DNA of 5,730 bases from Nitrososphaera sp. (GTDB lineage Archaea > Thermoproteota > Nitrososphaeria > Nitrososphaerales > Nitrososphaeraceae). The DNA is taken from positions 1 through 5,730 of the forward strand of contig JAKEIF010000098.1 in the NCBI GenBank assembly GCA_022545875.1, written 5' to 3'. Positions 1 to 5,013 of this stretch are shown here, in pieces. Each line of letters begins with the position of its first letter. Position 1 is the stretch's first letter. Position numbers and translations under genes: made by a program. Under the pieces are notes generated by a model that made no database searches, had not been told where the DNA came from, and saw only the letters and a program-made list of their open reading frames with translations.

Positions 1-63
1 GGACTGGTACCCGGCGATACTGAAAACGAAAATCAGTGCAACTAGCAATGCCAGAGGCCGCAT
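1..63 (-). CDS. N-terminal fragment of an exported protein (cut by window edge)
   Basis: The minus strand reads ATG at 63-61 and stays open to the left edge, giving 21 residues that begin MRPLALLVALIFVFSIAGYQ. This is a short N-region with one Arg, followed by a hydrophobic stretch and a small-residue Ala-Gly end. It is a good signal peptide or N-terminal membrane anchor. The upstream reading frame is open for many codons but contains no ATG, GTG or TTG, so this ATG is the only reasonable start. The gene is divergent from the one at 188, with about 124 bases between them. A weak AT-rich element at 85-93 sits where a TATA box would drive a leaderless transcript. The mature protein lies outside the window, so no function can be given. 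The alternative is a chance short ORF, but the composition is typical of a secretion signal. Confidence 0.6.
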   Translation of the reverse strand, partial: MRPLALLVALIFVFSIAGYQS

Positions 64-150
64 GCAGGTATGGCTAGTTGTTCCGTTTATGAATGTCTTT
101 CCTGCCGCGTATCCAGAGTATTGCCGCGAGCTTCCATATACTAACCAAAG

Positions 151-160
151 CTTATTAATA
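151..160 (+). promoter_or_regulatory. Putative archaeal TATA box for the gene at 188
   Basis: CTTATTAATA is preceded by the purine-containing AACCAAAG, which could act as a BRE. Its centre lies about 33 bases before the TTG start, so transcription would begin near 181 and leave a leader of only a few bases. No Shine-Dalgarno sequence precedes the start, which fits. This is assigned from position and composition only. Confidence 0.4.
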
Positions 161-187
161 GAATTCTGCCAGACATGATTTGTCATT

Positions 188-748
188 TTGGAACGCCAGT
201 ACCTGATTTTCATTTCGGCCGCGGCGGCTGGCTTTGCAGCACTCGTCGTTGTAGGGCTTTTCTTTAACCCGCTCCAGGCCGCAGAAGCTCCAAAGGACAG
301 CAAGATCATAGAAGCAGAGTTCGGCAAGACAGCCTACGTCCGCTATTCTTCAGGAGTAATTGGGCTCGTCCAGGGTCTGCCAGAGAAAAACATCCTGAGG
401 ATCGAGGCACCTTCTGAATTGCTCAGCACCAATCTTGGTGGGCTAAAAGGGGAATTGAGGTACTCCGGCATGACCATCGGCTATGTCCAGAACGGCGAGC
501 AGAAAGAGATTGAAGAAAAGGACTTCAAGACGGTCCAGTACGGGTTTCTCCCTGATGCGGGAAACATGACTTCATACACTTATAGAAATGTCGACTTTAT
601 AGCTCATGCAACAAGCGCAGAGTTGATAGCTTCGTTCATCCCGCTGGATACCGCAAAGGTGGGGGATGAGTACCCGGTAAAGATTGTCCTAGAGGGCGGC
701 CCCGTAGATCTTGGAATTAACGAAAAGATAATCAGAATAGTAGAGTAG
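188..748 (+). CDS. Membrane-anchored extracytoplasmic protein of unknown function
   Basis: This encodes 186 residues starting at TTG (188-190). A TGA lies in frame at 176-178 and no other standard start intervenes, so TTG is the most upstream choice. The ATG at 175 is in another frame. Residues 5-27 form one hydrophobic helix rich in Ala, Val and Phe after MERQ, which is an uncleaved anchor or a signal peptide with possible cleavage near LQAAEA (29-34). The remaining ~150 residues are soluble, rich in alternating hydrophobic/polar strands and lack Cys, so they probably form a beta-rich domain outside the membrane. No catalytic motif is visible. The last stretch (about 138-186, with IPLDTAKVGDEYPVKIVLEG) resembles an Ig-like or carrier strand pattern, but that is weak. 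It converges on nadE with no bases between the stops. I recall similar small anchored proteins in Nitrososphaeria, but cannot name a family. Confidence 0.8.
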   Translation: MERQYLIFISAAAAGFAALVVVGLFFNPLQAAEAPKDSKIIEAEFGKTAYVRYSSGVIGLVQGLPEKNILRIEAPSELLSTNLGGLKGELRYSGMTIGYVQNGEQKEIEEKDFKTVQYGFLPDAGNMTSYTYRNVDFIAHATSAELIASFIPLDTAKVGDEYPVKIVLEGGPVDLGINEKIIRIVE

Positions 749-1516
749 CTATAGCTTTGCAAAAGGCGCCGGCTTGCGCTTGTGCGCGCTCTTGTCAACC
801 ATTTCTTTTATTCTCCTGACATCATCTAGAGATACGTCCAGTTTTCTTGCGACTGCTTTTGGCATTTTCTTTTTTTCAATTAACTGCAATATCGGGTCAA
901 GCTGGTCATAGCTATACCCGATTTCGTCTTCTGCAAGGTGATCCTTCCAGAGGCGCGGGCTGCTCTTTTTTTCCACTATGGCAGCTGGGATCTTGAGGAA
1001 TGATGCAAGCCTGCGTACTTCAGTCTTGTATAGGTCTGCTATTGGCAGGATATCTGCCGCGCCGTCTCCGAATTTCGTAAAATAGCCAAGGAGCCTTTCA
1101 GACTTGTCAGAAGTCCCGGCAACGATGCAACTCCCAAGTGAAGCGTGGTAGTACAGGATATTCATCCGGATCCTGGCAGTGAGATTTCCTCTTGCCCGTT
1201 CATTATCCGGCAGGACCTTTGCGTAACTCTCGATAATAGGCTGTATGTCGATAATTTCATACTTTATCCTCAGCGTTTTTGCCAGATCACTCGCATCTGT
1301 CGTATCCGCCTCAGGCGTAGCGCTGCTGGGCATTATCAGCCCGTGCACTCTTGATGACCCGATGGCGTTCACAGCAAGCTTTAGTACAACCGAGGAATCT
1401 AGTCCTCCGCTAAGGCCGACAATAATCCCCTCAGCCGCGCTCCTTGATACGTAATTGGAGATAAAGCGCTCTATCTCGTTTGAAACGACGCCGAGGTCAT
1501 TCGCTTTATGCGCCAC
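749..1516 (-). CDS. nadE: NH3-dependent NAD+ synthetase
   Basis: NadE adenylylates the nicotinate carboxylate of deamido-NAD+ with ATP and then amidates it with ammonia to give NAD+, the last step of the pathway, in the cytoplasm. The 255 residues match the short, glutaminase-free form found in archaea and many bacteria. Visible motifs are the PP-loop SGGLDSS (36-42) for ATP, the RIRMNILYYHA region (115-125) of the deamido-NAD/dimer site, GTSDKSE (134-140), KFGDGAADILPIADLYKTEV (148-167), and SSPRLW...DEIGYSYDQLD (185-207), the usual PSA-LW/DE-G-Y segment. The tail KRKPAPFAKL is typical of the family. There is no N-terminal nitrilase domain, so free ammonia is the expected N donor, which suits an ammonia oxidiser. 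The start is GTG (1516-1514). An in-frame TGA lies nine bases upstream, so no earlier start is possible, and the ATG at 1526 is in another frame and soon reaches a stop. The stop directly abuts that of the convergent gene. Confidence 0.96.
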   Translation of the reverse strand: MAHKANDLGVVSNEIERFISNYVSRSAAEGIIVGLSGGLDSSVVLKLAVNAIGSSRVHGLIMPSSATPEADTTDASDLAKTLRIKYEIIDIQPIIESYAKVLPDNERARGNLTARIRMNILYYHASLGSCIVAGTSDKSERLLGYFTKFGDGAADILPIADLYKTEVRRLASFLKIPAAIVEKKSSPRLWKDHLAEDEIGYSYDQLDPILQLIEKKKMPKAVARKLDVSLDDVRRIKEMVDKSAHKRKPAPFAKL

Positions 1517-1537
1517 TGGATGTCATGCCGGCTGCGC

Positions 1538-1555
1538 TATTAATATCATTTATCC
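1538..1555 (-). promoter_or_regulatory. Putative TATA region for nadE
   Basis: On the minus strand this reads GATAAATGATATTAATA. The ATATTAATA portion is centred about 27 bases before the GTG, which places transcription start at or next to the start codon (leaderless mRNA). No Shine-Dalgarno sequence is present. This suggests nadE is transcribed on its own, although it lies only 94 bases after the stop of the gene at 1611-2888. Positional inference only. Confidence 0.45.
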
Positions 1556-1557
1556 AA

Positions 1558-1571
1558 TCCGCTTTTGCGGA
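1558..1571 (-). terminator. Short hairpin after the secreted-protein gene (possible transcript end)
   Basis: TCCGC and GCGGA form a perfect five-base-pair stem around a four-base loop (AAAA on the transcribed strand), about 40 bases beyond the stop at 1611. No strong U-run follows, and archaeal termination depends mainly on U-tracts, so this could be incidental. Confidence 0.2.
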
Positions 1572-1610
1572 CAGGTGATCGGGGAGGGCGAACCATGCAT
1601 GGTGAAAAGA

Positions 1611-2888
1611 CTAGCTTGCATGAAGGTCGCTGACAGACACGTAGCCTGCCCCATAGAACAGCACCACCACTTGGTAGGAACCCGAAACAGCAACTGGATT
1701 GATGGGTATTGACACTTGCTGGTACTCTATGCCAAGGTCCGCGGCTTCGATGTGACTAACGGACAAGACATTGCTTCCCTGGACCAACGCAACAGAGACG
1801 TCTCCATGTGTTCTCGTGGTGATTTTTCTAATTGACATTTCAATACTTTCAATCGTTGATGTGCCTTCTTGGAATTGTGACACGTTTGTTATGAGAGATC
1901 CCGGCGGAAGCTGGTCAGCCGTATTGTCAACTGGCTCTGGCTCACTGACTACAGGCGTTTCCGGCTCCGGGGCCTGAGGCTCCGGCGCAACCGGCGTTTC
2001 TGGAACTGCCTCGGCCAGTGGATCGATTTCTCTAGCGCTTAGGTACTTGAAGCTCCAATCGATTCCATCAGTTCGGAAGCCCACGATGTTCTGCGAATCG
2101 GTGCCTCCAGGCGCTGAGAGAATTTCGTCGCGTTCTTTACCGCATGAGTCGTTAAAGTCAGGGTTGTCAGTTGCCCATCCACCCCTGTCTTCAACTATTG
2201 AGGCAAGCTCCCAGTTGTTGCCGACTATGAGGTTGCCGCTCGAGTCTGTGACATCGTCGTCAACGTATGATTCAAGCCTGACGTACGTGTTGCCATCCTC
2301 TACAAAATTGTAAATCACTGCCTTGAAGCCGACCCACCTATCTTGTACTGGCGTGTCAGTTGCCTGCGTTTCACCTCTGTTGCCTGCGTAAGCCGGGTGC
2401 GTGATCTCTTTGGTCCATGCAGCTGTGCCATCTCCGTACAGTCTGGCCTTGTAGGCGCTGCCTTCACATTGGTCTCTATCCGTATGATGGCCGCCCCTAG
2501 AATAGAGCTGGAGCAATTCGTTGGATCCGCTTTCAAGTTTTGCATACGCTGTAATTTCGACATTCAGCCACTTTTCGTTTTCCTGCGACCAAGCTTCCAT
2601 CCTTACCTGGTCAGCTGAGACATGCCATGAATCGCCATCGGGCAAAAGTACTAGATTATCCAAGTTTCTCAAAAGTGAATCGCTTTTTGGGTCTTCCATA
2701 TCGACGTACCATTCATGGCCACCTTCCTTGGTCGGGTAGATTTTCTGTACACCAAAAATGTCAGTCTCCTCTCCAACTGCTACACCGTTTTGACTTGGAA
2801 AAGCGACGAACAGAGCAAGCGATGTCATTGTGATTATCATCATGGTCTTCAGACTTTTTACTAGCACATTTTTCTGGACGGGATGCAT
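1611..2888 (-). CDS. Secreted two-domain beta-sandwich protein with Pro/Glu-rich linker, possibly carbohydrate-associated
   Basis: This encodes 425 residues with an ATG start (2888-2886). Residues 11-31 (KSLK, then a hydrophobic run MMIITMTSLALFVAF) form a signal peptide, with likely processing near VAVGEE (36-41). Residues 45-288 form a first domain rich in Trp, Gly and Asp. It contains SRGGHHTDRDQCEG (130-143), AYKARLYGDGTAAWTKE (145-161) and RWVGFKAVIYN (184-194), and ends in DWSFKYLSAREID. This alternation resembles a concanavalin-like jelly roll of the kind used for polysaccharide binding or cleavage; I see no certain catalytic triad. C141 and C249 are the only cysteines and could form a disulfide. 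Residues 288-330 are a low-complexity linker of Pro, Glu, Val and Ala. Residues 331-425 form a second all-beta domain ending in GYVSVSDLHAS. Starting at M16 or M17 would also give a working signal peptide. No membrane anchor or sorting tail is seen, so it is probably released or loosely attached. I believe related proteins occur in Nitrososphaera, but the activity is unknown. Confidence 0.85.
   Translation of the reverse strand: MHPVQKNVLVKSLKTMMIITMTSLALFVAFPSQNGVAVGEETDIFGVQKIYPTKEGGHEWYVDMEDPKSDSLLRNLDNLVLLPDGDSWHVSADQVRMEAWSQENEKWLNVEITAYAKLESGSNELLQLYSRGGHHTDRDQCEGSAYKARLYGDGTAAWTKEITHPAYAGNRGETQATDTPVQDRWVGFKAVIYNFVEDGNTYVRLESYVDDDVTDSSGNLIVGNNWELASIVEDRGGWATDNPDFNDSCGKERDEILSAPGGTDSQNIVGFRTDGIDWSFKYLSAREIDPLAEAVPETPVAPEPQAPEPETPVVSEPEPVDNTADQLPPGSLITNVSQFQEGTSTIESIEMSIRKITTRTHGDVSVALVQGSNVLSVSHIEAADLGIEYQQVSIPINPVAVSGSYQVVVLFYGAGYVSVSDLHAS
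1928..2024 (-). repeat. Pro/Glu-rich low-complexity linker coding segment
   Basis: This segment encodes residues about 289-321 of the secreted protein. It is built from imperfect units such as PETPV, APEPQ, APEPE, TPVVSEPEP. The DNA is correspondingly repetitive, with GGCTCCGG, GGCGTTTC and similar units at 1950-2005. Such segments usually act as extended, protease-tolerant spacers between extracellular domains. Unit number may vary between strains. Confidence 0.65.
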
Positions 2889-3130
2889 AGAATATTAAAC
2901 GTATGTTGTTCCAAGATACTGTTTACTATAACTCGAACTGTAAACGCTATCCAGAATTCTAGCTCTTTTAATGCCTGCCTATCGTCCGCAGCAGGACTAA
3001 CTGCATTTAGGCCCCGGTGCAGCAATCGTGTCATTGCCTTGGTATTCTGCTAAGGAAGCAGATGGCCGGACATAGAGCCCTTCATAAAATTTCTTCTGAA
3101 ATAGGAGGATTCAAGGCAATTGCATAGGTG
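2889..3130. other. Gene-free region between the secreted-protein and cyclase genes
   Basis: I find no convincing gene or RNA in this ~240-base gap. Short minus-strand open stretches exist (about 37 codons ending near 2995, with no start codon), but their residue pattern is not persuasive. A nine-base inverted repeat, ATTGCCTTG (3033-3041) and CAAGGCAAT (3112-3120), spans 70 bases. The promoter elements of the downstream gene lie at its left end. No tRNA cloverleaf or T-arm consensus is visible. Confidence 0.5.
2890..2931 (-). promoter_or_regulatory. Two candidate TATA boxes for the secreted-protein gene
   Basis: On the minus strand TTATAGTAAAC (2931-2921) would place transcription start near 2900, giving a leader of about 12 bases to the ATG at 2888. 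A second element, TTTAATATTC (2899-2890), would instead place it near 2870, inside the annotated gene, and would favour starting at the ATG codons for residues 16-17, which still gives a complete signal peptide. The sequence cannot decide between them. Confidence 0.35.
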
Positions 3131-3146
3131 AAAACAATGTTGTTTT
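3131..3146 (-). terminator. AT-rich hairpin at the stop codon of the cyclase gene
   Basis: AAAACAA and TTGTTTT form a perfect seven-base inverted repeat with a two-base gap. It overlaps the TAA stop codon (3147-3145) by two bases. On the transcribed strand it ends in TTGTTTT, a U-rich tract of the kind at which archaeal RNA polymerase tends to stop. I read it as a probable transcript end for the cyclase gene. A symmetric protein-binding site is the alternative. Confidence 0.4.
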
Positions 3147-4608
3147 ACCAATGAAATTCATAGGCGTCGAAGGCTGGGATATTCTCTGCAGACCAGATTA
3201 CCTTCAGTTTATTTGCAACGTATCTTAGCTTTGCAGGCGAAGCATAGGTTTTCTCCTTTACGCCATGGCTGACTCTATAAACTCTTTGAGCGACATTAAC
3301 AGTACGCGACATATTAATCGAGAATCGGAAAGCCCTGCAGCGAGAGGCAAAGGTGTAATAAAAGTACCTTTTCGGTTCCTCCCAGTCCCATTCAATTCTC
3401 GCAAATCCCTTTTTTCCCGGAGGAACAGCCTTGTTGAGGCGAAAATGAAACTCCTTCTGCTTAGGTTCATTGACATCAAGCGTAATCAACTCCAACCTTC
3501 TGCCCTGAAAGTCAGTTACTCGTAAGTTCAGGTTCTTGAATTCTCGCGGAACGTCACCGTAAATAGGATAGAAGAGTTTGTCCATTGGATCCTTTGATAC
3601 GTTTGTGAAGTTCCAAGATATCGTATGATGTGTCATCCAATTCTTGTGGTTTATGACGAACAAGTCTACCCTGATGTTGTCATAGACAAACCTGATGGGG
3701 ATTTTTTCCGCCGTACCCCCAGGGCTATCCGCCGGCTGCGATCTATCGCTGGGAATTTTCCTGTTTCCAAACCCATCTCCAACAATATTATAAATTAGAA
3801 TTTCCTTGTGTTTCGTGTCGAAATAGCCCAGTTCGACGAAAAACCTTCTATAATCCTGCCTCAGGTTTCTTACCGAATTTGCATAGTTGTCAGTTGCTAT
3901 GATATGCATGCCTTCCCCAAGATCCATCGCTCTTCGAGCCATGATTATTCCCGGCCCCCAGACGTTTTCGGATTGATTAAGATCGTTAAAGAGATAGACG
4001 GGTCCGCTGTCTAGACCAATTCTTATTTCGATTCTTTCATTTTTTTTCTGTGAAGTATTATATCGCTCCAGAAGTCGATGTAATTCGATGGCAAGTGCCA
4101 AGGGGCGCTCTGGGCTATCGGTGAAGCCGATCGCGACTCCATCGCCGGTGGGCAATATTTTACATCGCGAATCTCGTTGCTGAAACGTAGCAGTCATAGA
4201 AATCATACTATTCAGTGCGATTATCTTTCTTGCTTGATCTCTTGTTGCTACGTCCTCCTTGGATGACGCGACTATGTCGGTGAAAAACCAGTGATACTCT
4301 TGGGTTGCAGGAGAGATCTTGCTGAACTCAATGAACTCGCGTGTCTGTAGAATTTCGATAAGCCATTGGAGGAGAGCATTTGGACATGAATTAAGTATCT
4401 TATATGTACCCGCGCCCAAGTCGAGATTGCCTAGAGTATGCCTCTCGCGGATCTTTTCCAACAACCATTCATCTGTCTTGTCTGTATCCTGCATAAGTCC
4501 GATGACCTTGGCGATATTCGCCTGCTTTACTAGATCTTTATTCTTCTCATCGGGAAGTAGCGGAGACCTATGCAATGGTGCAATGCGCCTAGAGTGACCT
4601 CTATTCAA
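3145..4608 (-). CDS. Class III nucleotide cyclase-like protein with unassigned beta-rich C-terminal domain
   Basis: This encodes 487 residues. Residues 1-100 are a mostly helical, charged segment without a recognised domain. Residues ~104-276 are a class III cyclase homology domain: HWFFTDIVASS (106-116) with first metal Asp D111, ILPTGDGVAIGF (151-162) with second metal Asp D156, IEIRIGLDSGPVY (193-205), NVWGPGIIMARRAMDLGEG (215-233), and KHKEILIYN (267-275). Aligned by eye to adenylyl cyclases, the catalytic Arg is kept (R226), but the catalytic Asn is I222. The base-selecting Lys and Asp positions hold L152 and N215. The product, if any, therefore cannot be assigned as cAMP or cGMP. Residues ~300-487 form an aromatic, strand-rich domain (ISWNFTNVS, FARIEWDWEEP, YFYYTF) that I cannot name; a sensor or partner-binding role is a guess. 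There is no signal peptide or membrane helix, so it is cytoplasmic. The start is TTG (4608); the upstream frame is open to a TGA but has no other start. The first ATG is M39 (4494). Confidence 0.85.
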   Translation of the reverse strand: MNRGHSRRIAPLHRSPLLPDEKNKDLVKQANIAKVIGLMQDTDKTDEWLLEKIRERHTLGNLDLGAGTYKILNSCPNALLQWLIEILQTREFIEFSKISPATQEYHWFFTDIVASSKEDVATRDQARKIIALNSMISMTATFQQRDSRCKILPTGDGVAIGFTDSPERPLALAIELHRLLERYNTSQKKNERIEIRIGLDSGPVYLFNDLNQSENVWGPGIIMARRAMDLGEGMHIIATDNYANSVRNLRQDYRRFFVELGYFDTKHKEILIYNIVGDGFGNRKIPSDRSQPADSPGGTAEKIPIRFVYDNIRVDLFVINHKNWMTHHTISWNFTNVSKDPMDKLFYPIYGDVPREFKNLNLRVTDFQGRRLELITLDVNEPKQKEFHFRLNKAVPPGKKGFARIEWDWEEPKRYFYYTFASRCRAFRFSINMSRTVNVAQRVYRVSHGVKEKTYASPAKLRYVANKLKVIWSAENIPAFDAYEFHW

Positions 4609-4638
4609 TGATCCCGCAAAGTCGGATAAGAGAAGGTT

Positions 4639-4648
4639 ACATTTAAGG
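4639..4648 (-). promoter_or_regulatory. Weak TATA-like element for the cyclase gene
   Basis: The minus strand reads CTTAAATGTA here, centred about 35 bases before the TTG at 4608. Transcription would start near 4618 and leave a leader of about ten bases. This supports TTG over the downstream ATG (4494), but the match is weak and rests on position alone. Confidence 0.3.
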
Positions 4649-4669
4649 TGCTCGTAGGGTAACCAACAT

Positions 4670-5011
4670 CTATGACCGATTGAGTAATCGAATGGTTTGT
4701 TCTCTCAAGAGTGCTAAAGATCTCTTTCTTTCCGAGTTTTCACGAATTGCCTGTTCTTCGTAATCAAATATAGTTCCGAAGCCACCCATTACAGTTATTT
4801 CTGTCGCTTCCGAACTAATTAGTGCAGCTTCTAATCGATGATAAAGTGTAACAACTGCGTTAGAATAATCAGCCTCAAACCTTTCGCTATCTTGTCTCGT
4901 TGACTATAAAGTATGTTATGATTTGATGTTGAGCTGCATCGCGCTTGGTTCGGTGAACTGGGTGATAAGACGCGTCATAAAATTCGAAAGCTCAAGCTCG
5001 TTTCGATTCTA
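4670..5011 (-). pseudogene. Frame-broken gene for a small helical protein of unknown function
   Basis: No intact ORF covers this stretch, but the minus strand holds a coherent protein in pieces. Piece A (5008-4979) reads NRNELELSNF. Piece B, in a second frame (4979-4893), reads on as YDASYHPVHRTKRD and then QHQIITYFIVNET. Piece C (4897-4673), back in the first frame, gives RQDSERFEADYSNAVVTLYH, then a helix-rich charged tail ending LLREQTIRLLNRS and TAG at 4672-4670. The first frame has stops TAA (4918-4916) and TAG (4906-4904) only inside the part covered by piece B. This is what a one-base loss in the T-run at 4982-4979 followed by a one-base gain near 4903-4890 would leave. The 5' end has no start codon after the TAG at 5011-5009, so it is also truncated. 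It lies between the surface-protein gene and the cyclase, on the same strand. I do not recognise the family. It is either a decaying gene or an assembly error. Confidence 0.55.
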
Positions 5012-5013
5012 TT

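Noticed and set aside
1593..1602. Ten-base palindrome CCATGCATGG between nadE and the secreted-protein gene.
   Set aside because: It is short, single and not positioned like an operator for nadE (about 80 bases upstream of the start). Chance is the simplest reading.
1455..1712. An 85-codon plus-strand ORF spanning the nadE promoter gap.
   Set aside because: Most of it is antisense to nadE and the secreted-protein gene, it has no promoter of its own, and its composition is that of a shadow frame.
1611..2888. Assignment of the secreted protein as an alginate lyase (PL7-like) because of AYKARLYGDG.
   Set aside because: The other hallmark motifs of that family (R-S/T-E-L and Q-I-H) are not visible, so the resemblance is too thin.
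2995..3108. A ~37-codon minus-strand open stretch (ILLFQKKFYEGLYVRPSAS...).
   Set aside because: It has no ATG, GTG or TTG start and no support beyond a plausible residue mix. It may be a remnant, but I cannot support it.
2955..3110. Possible tRNA or small RNA in the gap, suggested by GC-rich GCCCCGGTGC.
   Set aside because: No acceptor-stem pairing, anticodon arm or T-arm consensus could be found by eye on either strand.
3145..4672. A complete Pycsar-type antiphage operon.
   Set aside because: The cyclase domain alone is not enough. No adjacent intact effector with a nuclease, TIR or membrane domain and cyclic-nucleotide-binding domain is visible.
4916..4978. A 20-codon ORF starting at the ATG at 4978 on the minus strand (MTRLITQFTEPS...).
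   Set aside because: It lies in the segment where the alternative frame gives a better continuation of the flanking protein pieces, and it stops after 20 codons. It is better explained as an out-of-frame read of the broken gene.
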